Shown: positions 7,598 through 15,213 of the stretch, in pieces | Numbering within the stretch: the stretch's first letter is position 1 | Layout: each line of letters opens with the position of its first letter | DNA from: Fiminaster sp050874705 | GTDB taxonomy: Bacteria > Bacillota_I > Bacilli_A > RFN20 > CAG-826 | Reading direction: 5' to 3' | Assembly: GCA_050874705.1 (NCBI GenBank) | Contig: JBNMLE010000004.1 | Coordinates: 1-48,400 of the forward strand | DNA length: 48,400 bases | Notes under the pieces: model-generated | Database searches by the model: none | The model's input: the letters and a program-made list of their open reading frames with translations, nothing else | Told to the model about the DNA's origin: nothing | Program-made: the position numbers and the translations under genes

Positions 7598-7879
7598 ATG
7601 AGATTAAGAGAATTACGAATAAAAAATGGCTTTAAGCAAAACGAAATCGCGAGCAAGTTAGGAACATCAGGTCAAACAATACTCAACTGGGAAAATGGAA
7701 TTTATGAACCAAAAATAAACCAACTTATTCAGTTGGCTGATTTATTTAATGTGTCTATTGATTATTTGGTTGAAAGAAAAAACACAACTAACACTGTTGA
7801 TCAAGTTTGTGATGAATTGAACAAAATTTCAAAAGAAGAATTTTTATTATTTGTTAAAGAAAAACTTATTAATAAATAA
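7598..7879 (+). CDS. Small XRE-family regulator, possible controller (C) protein
   Basis: The 93-aa protein has an N-terminal XRE helix-turn-helix (LRELRIKNGFKQNEIASKLGTSGQTILNWE, in two adjoining parts), ending LFNVSIDYLVER, then a short helical tail. I start it at the ATG at 7598, which has GAGGACAG upstream; an earlier ATG at 7571 lies inside the third operator repeat. Its position, divergent from a methyltransferase and next to three operator copies, matches controller proteins of restriction-modification systems, which time methylase and nuclease expression. Confidence 0.85.
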   Translation: MRLRELRIKNGFKQNEIASKLGTSGQTILNWENGIYEPKINQLIQLADLFNVSIDYLVERKNTTNTVDQVCDELNKISKEEFLLFVKEKLINK

Positions 7880-7905
7880 AAAAAGCAACGTAATCGTCGC
7901 TTTTT
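7880..7905. terminator. Bidirectional terminator between convergent genes
   Basis: AAAAAGC-A-ACG, TAAT loop, CGT-C-GCTTTTT forms a stem with one mismatch between the XRE gene (+) and the DUF2075 gene (-). A/T runs on both sides allow use in either direction. Confidence 0.75.
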
Positions 7906-7918
7906 CAATAAATTAATG

Positions 7919-9793
7919 TCAATATTTGATTATCTTTTTTAGATATTCGTTTAAATTTTTATCTTCGGCATAAATATAAGTTCCTTTAACACCACGAGTT
8001 AATAAAACTTTATATGTATTACGAATTAATTTTTCTGCAAGATCATCATTAGCGCATCTAATACCACTTGCCGTATCACTAATTGCGTTTGCTTCCTTAT
8101 GAAATTCTATTTTTCCGGTTTGAGTATTATATGTCAAATCTTTTCCGATTATTACACCTGCATATTCAACTTCTAAACCTTGAATGGTATGAATGCAAAA
8201 CACATTCATCATTTGTGTTTCATCTAGTAAAGCAGCTCTATCAGCTTTTTTAACATTCCATCGCAACTTTGTTCCATCATCGTATACAAAGTCATATAAA
8301 TTTTGGTCATATTGACTAACCCATTCATGAGTATATCCAGCAATTAAGCGAAGTTGATGATTAGCTTTTCGTTTCTTTTCCCATTCTTTCATCATGTCAC
8401 TCATTGAATCCATTATTTTAACTTCATAATGCATTCCTTTAAGAGAAACAAAATCATTTGTATATCCTAGTAATTTGTTAACAAAGTCAATATATCTTTC
8501 TCCGCCAACACATCTAAATTGGGATGAAAGAATTAACCTATCATCTTCTACAATCTTTGATCCGTATTTTTCGGCATAAACTTTTATTTGCTTTATAGTT
8601 AAATCGTCACTTTTGGTAACTATTTGATCCTCGTCAATAAAGAACACATTCACTTTTGATGCATTAAATAATTTATCGATTACATCGATGTCTTTTGTAA
8701 TACCCCATCCAATTTTCCACTTTAACATTCGATGGGCTTCGTCAACAATAATACAATCGAAATCGCATGATGTAGATTTTACAAATGCAACAGGCGTTTT
8801 AAACAATTCTTTGATAGCTTTTTTCTTAAAATCAGTTGTCAATATATCGCCAAAATATGTTCTAGGAGTGAAATTTGCTGTTACATAACATGCATTTCTT
8901 CTTTTGCTTTTGTCTTCTGGATTTAGCAATTGACCAAGAGCATTGATTGCTACAATAGATTTTCCTGAACCAGGACCGCCTTTAATGATGATTGTCTTTC
9001 TTTCTCCAGATTCAACCGCTTCATTAACTTCCTTAACAATACGTGCGACTGAATAAGACTGTTCAAGATCGTACGAGAAAAATGGTTCTCCTTTTATAGA
9101 ATCTAATACCATTTTTGAAAAGCCTTCGCTTGGAACAATTCTAGAAGTATCTATATTGTATAAAGTGTCTTTGTATGATTTTTTAATATATTTAGAAATA
9201 AAATCCGCTAATTTTTGTTCATCATTTTGCAAAAATGAAGGAGCAATACGAATAAGTGGATATTCAATTTCGCTATTTAGCAAAGTTCCATATCCATTTT
9301 CCATATTATGCAAGTATGAACAAGCAGAAACCTTGACATCATTTGTATAAATATATTCATTAAAACTTTTCATTATATTGGCGTAATTATATGCTTGATA
9401 AGAAGGATGCCAATAATCATCATCGCCATGTCCACCATCAGTTAAGACATAATCTTTTAATGAAGAACGTTTAACACTGCTCCATTGTTTAAGTTCAATT
9501 ATTACAACATTTTCTTCATTGTTTTCATCTTTGCCATAAATAAGAAAATCGACTCTTTGTTTTGTGTCAATTAATCTATATTCAACACCAACATAAACAT
9601 CTTCAGGAATTTTTCCATTTTTTAAAACATTGGCTACTTTTGGCAATGAATGTATCCATGAATTATATTCGCTATTAGAGGTATTTCCTCTATTTCCATT
9701 ATTAAATTTGCTTAATATTTTATCGCCAATAATTGGCTTACTACCAAAACAATCGTTAATAAAATTTTTAACAGTATCACAATATACGATCAT
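7919..9793 (-). CDS. PD-(D/E)xK nuclease-like domain fused to DUF2075 helicase/ATPase
   Basis: The 624-aa protein has an N-terminal restriction-nuclease-like domain: E71, D82 in QRVDFLIYG, and E100-x-K102 in VVIIELKQW, then QAYNYA. It is followed by a superfamily 1-like P-loop domain: Walker A GGPGSGKS (272-279), DEAH at 351-354, a late motif HTIQGLEVEYAGVIIG, and a C-terminal motif VLLTRGVKGTYIYAED. DUF2075 proteins are often defence-associated, and a nuclease-helicase fusion suggests DNA degradation or translocation on foreign DNA. It has a GAGGAC ribosome binding site and its own transcription unit, convergent with the XRE gene. Cooperation with the methyltransferase cassette is inference from position. 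Confidence 0.85.
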   Translation of the reverse strand: MIVYCDTVKNFINDCFGSKPIIGDKILSKFNNGNRGNTSNSEYNSWIHSLPKVANVLKNGKIPEDVYVGVEYRLIDTKQRVDFLIYGKDENNEENVVIIELKQWSSVKRSSLKDYVLTDGGHGDDDYWHPSYQAYNYANIMKSFNEYIYTNDVKVSACSYLHNMENGYGTLLNSEIEYPLIRIAPSFLQNDEQKLADFISKYIKKSYKDTLYNIDTSRIVPSEGFSKMVLDSIKGEPFFSYDLEQSYSVARIVKEVNEAVESGERKTIIIKGGPGSGKSIVAINALGQLLNPEDKSKRRNACYVTANFTPRTYFGDILTTDFKKKAIKELFKTPVAFVKSTSCDFDCIIVDEAHRMLKWKIGWGITKDIDVIDKLFNASKVNVFFIDEDQIVTKSDDLTIKQIKVYAEKYGSKIVEDDRLILSSQFRCVGGERYIDFVNKLLGYTNDFVSLKGMHYEVKIMDSMSDMMKEWEKKRKANHQLRLIAGYTHEWVSQYDQNLYDFVYDDGTKLRWNVKKADRAALLDETQMMNVFCIHTIQGLEVEYAGVIIGKDLTYNTQTGKIEFHKEANAISDTASGIRCANDDLAEKLIRNTYKVLLTRGVKGTYIYAEDKNLNEYLKKIIKY

Positions 9794-9948
9794 AAAAAGT
9801 CCTCACAAATCTCTAATCTCAATTCATTATCTATAAAAAATTTTACACAAAATTTTATTGATTGTAACTAGAAAATTTAATAAAAGGACCCATTTTATAT
9901 TAGTATTATAAGCAAGATTATAATGCTTCATAATTTAATCAAAAACTA

Positions 9949-11436
9949 TCAAGCAATTTTTTCATACACCACTATATATGTTCTATTCTCTTTTATATCA
10001 ATGGATGTTACTTCATTAACAGCTTTTCCATCAACGGAAACAATTTTATATTCTTCACTCATCATAGATGTGCTAAATGTTTTTCCATTTTCGACAAAAA
10101 ATAAAGCACTTGTTTTATATGAATCATCGCTATCTTTAAGTACTAATTGTACATAACCGCCTTTGGAATAATCAGGTTTAATAAAGACATTAATTTCATC
10201 ATTTAAAACAATTTCATCATTTAATGGAGAATAAAAATTCTTATCGCTATATAGATTAAATGAAGTAGATCTACTAATACCAGAATTATTAACATCAATA
10301 ATAAAATTGCTACATCCAATCAAAAATGATTGAGCGGTTTCCGCTTTAAAAACTTCATCATATAATGCTAAGCCGATCTCACGTTCAAATATATAATCAT
10401 TTAAATAATAATTAACAGGAACATAATAAGCATTAGTTGTCTCACTAGTGGTCATATCATAAGAATCATATGTATCCTCTTCGAATGCATTTTGAACTAC
10501 AATAAATTGTCCAGTTCTTGTAGAGTCTTTATTACCATTTTTTAAATTATCAGTGCTTGTATAATCTAAATCGATATGGCAAACATTTTCTTCATACATT
10601 TTAAATTCGATAACATATTCATCTTTAGTGTTTTCGTAATTTTCATTTTTATTATCTGAATCAACATATGTTCCGGAAATATTCATTTTTAATGAATAAT
10701 ATTCTCTTTCTTTATACATTTCAGATTTTATATCAAATATATCTGATGCTTCACCAAAAATGTTGTTTTTGAAGTTTTTTGTAAATTCATCAAGTGTATT
10801 ACCGGAATCAAGATAATAATCTTTGAAAGTTTTTTCTAGATTTGTAACTTCGTGTTCACTAGCGTATTTAGGACTTACAATATATCCTTTTTTAACTGTT
10901 TTATCAGTTTCAATATCCCAAGTAGATTGACAAAGCTTCATTCTACTTTTTCCATCTACTTCTACTGGTTTAACTACATCAGTAGTTCTCTTTACGGTTC
11001 TAAAAACATTGATTCCATAGTTTAATTTACCTTCAACTCTTTTTACAAAAAACGCATTATAATTTCTACTACTATATTCATTTTGACTACTATAGATTTG
11101 ACCATTGTCATCATACAAATTAAGAATGCTATCAACTGTATAAATATATTTATCACTGGCGAGCATTCTATCTCTAACTTTAGCCCAGCTAGAAAAAAGA
11201 TCACTATCATCACTACCAAGATGGTAATTACAAATAGAACATACTTCACCATTTTCATCACTTACAAATTGATGTTTTTCTTTATTAAATTCTTCACTGC
11301 ATTCATCACATGTTTTCCAATGGTATTCATCATCATATTTATAATTCTCCGATGCATGAATATGAACATTACAACTAGATAAAGGTAAAATAACCGCGAA
11401 TGAAAGCATTGCTTTTATAAATATATTTCTTTTCAT
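9949..11436 (-). CDS. Surface lipoprotein with a paired CxxC segment
   Basis: The 495-aa protein has a lipoprotein signal (MKRNIFIKAMLSFAVILPLSSC, Cys at 22). Directly after it comes a His/Cys-rich stretch: YHWKTCDECSEEF, then KHQFVSDENGEVCSICNYHLG. This resembles the short HW-x2-C-x2-C modules common in Firmicute surface proteins and may bind metal. The remaining ~400 residues are hydrophilic, beta-rich and unrecognised, ending ENRTYIVVYEKIA. An AGGGGA ribosome binding site precedes the start. The last residues resemble those of the next lipoprotein upstream (VYYEKLA), hinting at a shared fold. Confidence 0.8.
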   Translation of the reverse strand: MKRNIFIKAMLSFAVILPLSSCNVHIHASENYKYDDEYHWKTCDECSEEFNKEKHQFVSDENGEVCSICNYHLGSDDSDLFSSWAKVRDRMLASDKYIYTVDSILNLYDDNGQIYSSQNEYSSRNYNAFFVKRVEGKLNYGINVFRTVKRTTDVVKPVEVDGKSRMKLCQSTWDIETDKTVKKGYIVSPKYASEHEVTNLEKTFKDYYLDSGNTLDEFTKNFKNNIFGEASDIFDIKSEMYKEREYYSLKMNISGTYVDSDNKNENYENTKDEYVIEFKMYEENVCHIDLDYTSTDNLKNGNKDSTRTGQFIVVQNAFEEDTYDSYDMTTSETTNAYYVPVNYYLNDYIFEREIGLALYDEVFKAETAQSFLIGCSNFIIDVNNSGISRSTSFNLYSDKNFYSPLNDEIVLNDEINVFIKPDYSKGGYVQLVLKDSDDSYKTSALFFVENGKTFSTSMMSEEYKIVSVDGKAVNEVTSIDIKENRTYIVVYEKIA

Positions 11437-11573
11437 TAAATAATTCCCCTGTACTTCAAATTTAGTATAAACAAAGAAGGAATTTATTTCATTAACTTTT
11501 ATTAATAATAATTCATAGAATAAACAATTATTTTTTCAAAATTTCATCTCAAGTTTGGTTCTATTAATAGATA

Positions 11574-11606
11574 TTAAAAATGGTGTCCTAAAAATCGGAC
11601 ACCATT
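11574..11606 (-). terminator. Intrinsic terminator after the 11628 lipoprotein
   Basis: A 10-bp stem, AATGGTGTCC/GGACACCATT (11579-11588 with 11597-11606), is followed on the minus strand by TTTTTAATATC. Confidence 0.9.
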
Positions 11607-11627
11607 ATCGAGATTGCGAAAAATGCA

Positions 11628-11975
11628 TTATGCTAATTTTTCATAATAAACAATATAAAATACTTCGTTATAACTAGTGGAATCAAAACCAACATCTTTA
11701 ACTTTAAGCGTTAAAGCTTCATCGTATTTCTTATTTGGGTTGTCGCTTGTAACGAATATCATACAAAGTTTAGAGTTTTTAAAAGTATAACCTCTAGAAC
11801 CATATTCAATATTTCCACAAAGAACTTTTGCAACTTTTCCTTTTACGTCAACATGAGATTTTATAGCCATATTGAGTTCTTTCGCATTATTGAAATCTAC
11901 TGTATAAGAACTACATGAAGAAAGTGCCGTTCCAAAAGCCAAACATGTAAAAACTATTTTAAAAAATTTTTTCAT
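11628..11975 (-). CDS. Small lipoprotein, possible OB-fold
   Basis: The 115-aa protein has a lipoprotein signal ending ALSSC (Cys about 20). The mature part (VDVKGKVAKVLCGNIEYGSRG and later MIFVTSDNPNK) has the alternating pattern of an OB-like beta barrel, as in other short lipoproteins of this lineage. It has its own terminator. Function unknown. Confidence 0.75.
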   Translation of the reverse strand: MKKFFKIVFTCLAFGTALSSCSSYTVDFNNAKELNMAIKSHVDVKGKVAKVLCGNIEYGSRGYTFKNSKLCMIFVTSDNPNKKYDEALTLKVKDVGFDSTSYNEVFYIVYYEKLA

Positions 11976-12048
11976 TTATTTACCTCCATTTAGTAAACTA
12001 AGAAAAAATATAAGGCAAAACAAATAAGAATGTCAGAAAATTATTCTA

Positions 12049-13278
12049 TTAAATAAATCTTTCTTTATTAATGATAAAGTCCATTATATTAACATGTTTT
12101 ATACCATTTCTTCTTTGGAGAAGATAATCAGTGGTCATAACATATTTTGGATAATTATCTTTTATATTTTCAAGAGCTTTATATTCTCTATCATCCGTTT
12201 CTTTGCTATTAAATATGGTATATGCTACTTGAACATATGAATAATTCATATTTATGTCTCTTAGAATAAAATCGCATTCAAGATTACCAATTTTTCCAAT
12301 TGAAATATCATACCCCATACTTTTAGCGTATATAAAAATGATATTTTCTAAACATGGTCCATAGTTAATAATATTGTTCGTGGAATTAGAAAAATAAAAT
12401 CCTAAATCCGCTAAAAAGAACTTCTTTTCGTTGGACATCGACTTTTTGCTTTTAATATCAAATCTTTTGCATTCATATATTATTTTTGCATCAGCAAGAA
12501 TATCAATATATCTTTTGATTGTTTCTCTAGAAATAGAAATATCGTTTTTCTTTAATGATTTTTGAATGCTATTAATAGTGATAATTGAACCGAAATTGGA
12601 AATAACAAAATTCTTCACTATCTCAAAGCTTTCAACGTCTCTGATTTTCACTCTTCTTTTGATATCTTTTTCAAATATTTCCTTAATAATGCCGCGAAGA
12701 TATAATTCTTTTGCGTTTTTATCTTCTAAAAATAATGTTCTAGGAAAGCCTCCATCAAGTATGTAACTATTTAATTCAACAACATTATTCGAATCAACTT
12801 TTTTATCGTAAAATTTTTTCATTTCAACATATTCGTCAAACGATAATGGGAATAATTCAAATTCGAGATATCTGCCTGTTAATTTAGTGATAAGTTCACC
12901 ACTTAATAAATACGAATTAGAGCCAGTTATAAATATTGAATATTTGTTAGTTGCTCTATATGCATTTATAAGTGGTTCAAAATTATCAATATTTTGTATT
13001 TCATCTATAAATAAATATGTCGTACCAGAAGTAATATTAAAAGAATCAATCACTTGTTTTAATTTCTCTACGTCTTTAATCTTTATATATTCAATAGAAT
13101 CGAGATCGATATAAATAATATTTTTCTCATCAATGCCTTTTAACAAAAGTTCTTCTTTAATAGTCATCATTAAAGATGACTTTCCACATCTTCTAACTCC
13201 TGTAATAACTTTAATAATATCGTTAGCCTCGTAGAAAGGTCTAATGTTATTTAAATATTTTTCTCTTTTAAAAAGCAT
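12049..13278 (-). CDS. AAA_14/DUF4143 ATPase, copy A
   Basis: The 409-aa protein has Walker A in ITGVRRCGKSS (residues 25-35), Walker B LFIDEIQN (D92-E93), sensor-like ITGSNSYLLSGE and TGRYLEFELFPLSFDEY. These are the hallmarks of the AAA_14 (PF13173) family. The C-terminal DUF4143 part carries a PD-(D/E)xK-like pattern (E in CLENIIF, D in ECDFIL, Q in YVQVA). The ATG at 13278 follows AGGAGT; the longer reading to 13323 is rejected. Such ATPases are numerous in gut bacteria and archaea without an established role. A promoter and two palindromic repeats lie directly upstream. A second, divergent-sequence copy is at 15214. Confidence 0.88.
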   Translation of the reverse strand: MLFKREKYLNNIRPFYEANDIIKVITGVRRCGKSSLMMTIKEELLLKGIDEKNIIYIDLDSIEYIKIKDVEKLKQVIDSFNITSGTTYLFIDEIQNIDNFEPLINAYRATNKYSIFITGSNSYLLSGELITKLTGRYLEFELFPLSFDEYVEMKKFYDKKVDSNNVVELNSYILDGGFPRTLFLEDKNAKELYLRGIIKEIFEKDIKRRVKIRDVESFEIVKNFVISNFGSIITINSIQKSLKKNDISISRETIKRYIDILADAKIIYECKRFDIKSKKSMSNEKKFFLADLGFYFSNSTNNIINYGPCLENIIFIYAKSMGYDISIGKIGNLECDFILRDINMNYSYVQVAYTIFNSKETDDREYKALENIKDNYPKYVMTTDYLLQRRNGIKHVNIMDFIINKERFI

Positions 13279-13297
13279 ATATATTACTCCTATTAAT

Positions 13298-13325
13298 ATT
13301 ATACATTTATAACAAAAAATCACAA
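13298..13325 (-). promoter_or_regulatory. Promoter of ATPase copy A, abutting a palindrome
   Basis: Minus strand: TTGTGA (13320-13325), 16-bp spacer, TATAAT (13298-13303). The -35 box touches the first palindromic repeat, so a protein bound there would affect initiation. Confidence 0.6.
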
Positions 13326-13376
13326 GTTAACGTTGCACTTTCGATGTTTTTTTCAAATATTGCAACGTTAAATGTG
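13321..13376. repeat. Palindromic repeat A1 upstream of ATPase copy A
   Basis: Arms TTAACGTTGCA (13327-13337) and TGCAACGTTAA (13361-13371) form an 11-bp inverted repeat around a 23-nt loop, with further CACA/TGTG pairing outside. The same arms recur at 13472-13515. It lies 43 bp upstream of the ATPase start codon. Confidence 0.85.
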
Positions 13377-13470
13377 AAAAAAAGTGTATTTTGGCTGATT
13401 TCAGAATCTAGAAATTCAAAATTTAACTAAAAAAATATACTTTTTAACAAAAACAAATATAAAAGTCCTA

Positions 13471-13516
13471 GTTAACGTTGCACTTTTTTAAAAATTAAAA
13501 ATTTTGCAACGTTAAA
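13471..13516. repeat. Palindromic repeat A2
   Basis: This is the second copy of the same 11-bp inverted arms (13472-13482 and 13505-13515), with a 22-nt loop. The flanks AGTTAACGTTGCACTTT and TTGCAACGTTAAAT are shared with A1, while the loops differ. It starts 145 bp from A1 and ends 5 bp before the decayed nuclease gene. The 95 bp between A1 and A2 holds nothing else I can identify. Confidence 0.85.
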
Positions 13517-13520
13517 TCAA

Positions 13521-13828
13521 TTATTCATCAAATAAGCTCATTTGAGTAAATAACTCATTATCTTTTAACTCTTTTGTAGCGAATTCGAAAAGAGAAATAA
13601 TTGATTCATAATCTTTGACCGCGGAATTAGGAATTCTTATTAACTTAATTCCGTAGTTTTTACATATCTTTTCTTTTTCTCTATCGAGTTTAATAGTTAA
13701 TTTATTTCCAATATGTTCTCCACCATCAATTTCAAAAACAACTATTGGAGAATATTTTTATTAAATAATCCGTGCGATGCATATATAACCATATCGCTTT
13801 TTGGAATAACTACTTCGCCATTATTATT
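13521..13828 (-). pseudogene. Decayed DUF2726-like nuclease fragment
   Basis: From 13523 upward one frame reads VVFEIDGGEHIGNKL, then DREKEKICKNYGIKLIRIPNS, ending FTQMSLFDE and a stop. This resembles the DUF2726/PD-(D/E)xK group, in which E-x-DG-x-xH and LRI/IRI are conserved. About 230 bp in, near 13755, the frame is lost in an A-rich run. A second frame continues upstream as EVVIPKSDMVIYASHGLFNKN to about 13828. There is no start codon with a ribosome site. It is a frameshifted 5'-truncated remnant, making up most of the gene-free gap between 13279 and 13862. Confidence 0.65.
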
Positions 13829-13862
13829 TCAATGGCAATTATACTTAATTTGCTTATTAATA

Positions 13863-14366
13863 TTAATTTTTATTAAATTTAATATTTTCTAATTCTAATA
13901 AATACTTTTTCCTTGTTAGTCCTCCTGCATAACCAGTCAAAGATTTGTTAGATCCTATAACTCTATGACAAGGGACTATTAAAGAAATATGATTCCTTGA
14001 AACTGCTTGACCAACGGCTTGAGAAGACATTCTTTTTATACCATGATTTTTCGCAACAATTTTTGCTATATCTCCATATGTCATAATTGTTCCATAAGGA
14101 ATAGAAAGCAATATTTCCCATATCTCTTTTTGAAAAGGAGTTCCAATCATTCTTATTGGTACTTCAATATTATTTTTCTTTTTAGCAAAATAATTATCTA
14201 ACCAAGTTTTAGCGGTCTTTATGATTTCATCTTCATAATTAATAACATCATTTGTGATTGTGTCCCCAAAATGATGCTGATCTTTAAACCATAAGCCAAC
14301 AAGAAAATCTTCATCCGATGCAAGAAGCATTTCTCCAATAGGAGATTCATAATAACTAATATTCAT
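13863..14366 (-). CDS. ogt: Methylated-DNA-protein-cysteine methyltransferase
   Basis: The 167-aa suicide enzyme moves alkyl groups from O6-alkylguanine in DNA to its own cysteine. The active site VPCHRVIG (Cys133), the wing GTPFQKEIWEILLSIPYGTI and the Asn-bearing SRNHISLI segment are intact. It overlaps the upstream alkA-type gene by 11 bp, so the two form an alkylation-repair operon. Length is normal for the family. Confidence 0.95.
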   Translation of the reverse strand: MNISYYESPIGEMLLASDEDFLVGLWFKDQHHFGDTITNDVINYEDEIIKTAKTWLDNYFAKKKNNIEVPIRMIGTPFQKEIWEILLSIPYGTIMTYGDIAKIVAKNHGIKRMSSQAVGQAVSRNHISLIVPCHRVIGSNKSLTGYAGGLTRKKYLLELENIKFNKN

Positions 14367-15006
14367 ATATCACATACCCATTTTTATCTAACTTAATATC
14401 CTTACACTTCTTATTAGCGATATGCCAAACATAAAAAGAAAGAACACTGCAATAAGGAGAAAACATTCTTTTATACTTTTCAAAAAGTTTTTTTGTTATT
14501 TTTCTATGATGAAAAATCATCATAAGTCCTCTTTGAATGGCTAAATCATCATAAGCAAAAACATTTTTCCTTTGAAGAGAAAATAATAAAATCATTTCTG
14601 CTGTCCATCTCCCAATACCTTTTAATGAAGAAAGATAGCTTATCGCTTCTTCATCAGGCATATTTTTAATCTCATTAATATCAAATTCCTTATTTATGAT
14701 TTTTCCTGCAAAGTCTTTAATATAACTTATTTTTCTATCACTAATACCACATGATTTAAGAATAGAATCTTCGGTTTTGTAAATAGTTATAGGATTAATA
14801 TCTTTTATATTGTCTTTCAATTTTCTATAAATGCTTGCTTGAGCGCTCATAGAAATTTGTTGTCCGATAATATGATGAAGAACAGATGAAAATATATCTT
14901 CATCACATTCTCTTTTTATATAACCGATTTTATCAATTATATATTTTATTTTTGTGCTTTTTGATTTTAGATATTCAAGCTCTTTTATAGAATAAATAAA
15001 TTCCAT
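14356..15006 (-). CDS. DNA-3-methyladenine glycosylase, AlkA/HhH-GPD family
   Basis: The 216-aa enzyme excises alkylated purines. Visible are HHIIGQQIS (44-52), the helix-hairpin-helix LKGIGRWTAEMIL (128-140) and the catalytic Asp in FAYDDLAIQRG (153/154). The start is the ATG at 15006; a TTG six codons upstream has no ribosome site. A consensus TATAAT lies 6 bp before the ATG with no Shine-Dalgarno, suggesting a leaderless message. It is operonic with ogt. The promoter region is shared with the divergent ATPase copy B and its repeats. Confidence 0.9.
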   Translation of the reverse strand: MEFIYSIKELEYLKSKSTKIKYIIDKIGYIKRECDEDIFSSVLHHIIGQQISMSAQASIYRKLKDNIKDINPITIYKTEDSILKSCGISDRKISYIKDFAGKIINKEFDINEIKNMPDEEAISYLSSLKGIGRWTAEMILLFSLQRKNVFAYDDLAIQRGLMMIFHHRKITKKLFEKYKRMFSPYCSVLSFYVWHIANKKCKDIKLDKNGYVIYEY

Positions 15007-15012
15007 ATCAAT

Positions 15013-15018
15013 ATTATA
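15013..15018 (-). promoter_or_regulatory. -10 box of the alkA-ogt operon, likely leaderless
   Basis: TATAAT on the minus strand with a weak -35 (TTTATA) at 17-bp spacing. The start codon begins 7 bases after the box. Confidence 0.5.
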
Positions 15019-15051
15019 AAGCAAGCATTAAAACATATAAAATATTTGTTC

Positions 15052-15089
15052 CAACTGACAAAAATTGTAAAAACTTGCAAAAATTGTCA
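15052..15089. repeat. Direct repeat B1 upstream of ATPase copy B
   Basis: This 38-bp unit begins CAACTGACAAAAATTG and ends CAAAAATTGTCA, and is identical to the unit at 15163-15200. Internally TGACAA at the left and TTGTCA at the right form an imperfect palindrome. It lies between alkA and the promoter of ATPase copy B. Confidence 0.9.
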
Positions 15090-15133
15090 ATAGACCACGA
15101 AAATTAAAAAGTTGCGATAAATAAATGATTTTG

Positions 15134-15161
15134 TTGTAATTATGTGTGCATATGTTATAAT
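15134..15161 (+). promoter_or_regulatory. Promoter of ATPase copy B
   Basis: TTGTAA (15134-15139), 16-bp spacer, TATAAT (15156-15161). It lies between repeats B1 and B2, and B2 begins 2 bp after the -10 box. Confidence 0.6.
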
Positions 15162-15162
15162 T

Positions 15163-15200
15163 CAACTGACAAAAATTGTAAAAACTTGCAAAAATTGTCA
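15163..15200. repeat. Direct repeat B2, in the leader of ATPase copy B
   Basis: Exact second copy of the 38-bp unit, offset by 111 bp. With its flank the arms extend to ACTGACAA/TTGTCAGT. It ends where the GTGAGG ribosome site begins, so it covers the transcription start and leader and could act on DNA or on mRNA. Confidence 0.9.
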
Positions 15201-15213
15201 GTGAGGATTTTGT

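Noticed and set aside
9837..9948. Terminator between the lipoprotein and DUF2075 genes
   Set aside because: Only a 5-bp stem (AAGCA/TGCTT) with a long loop is present; too weak to call.
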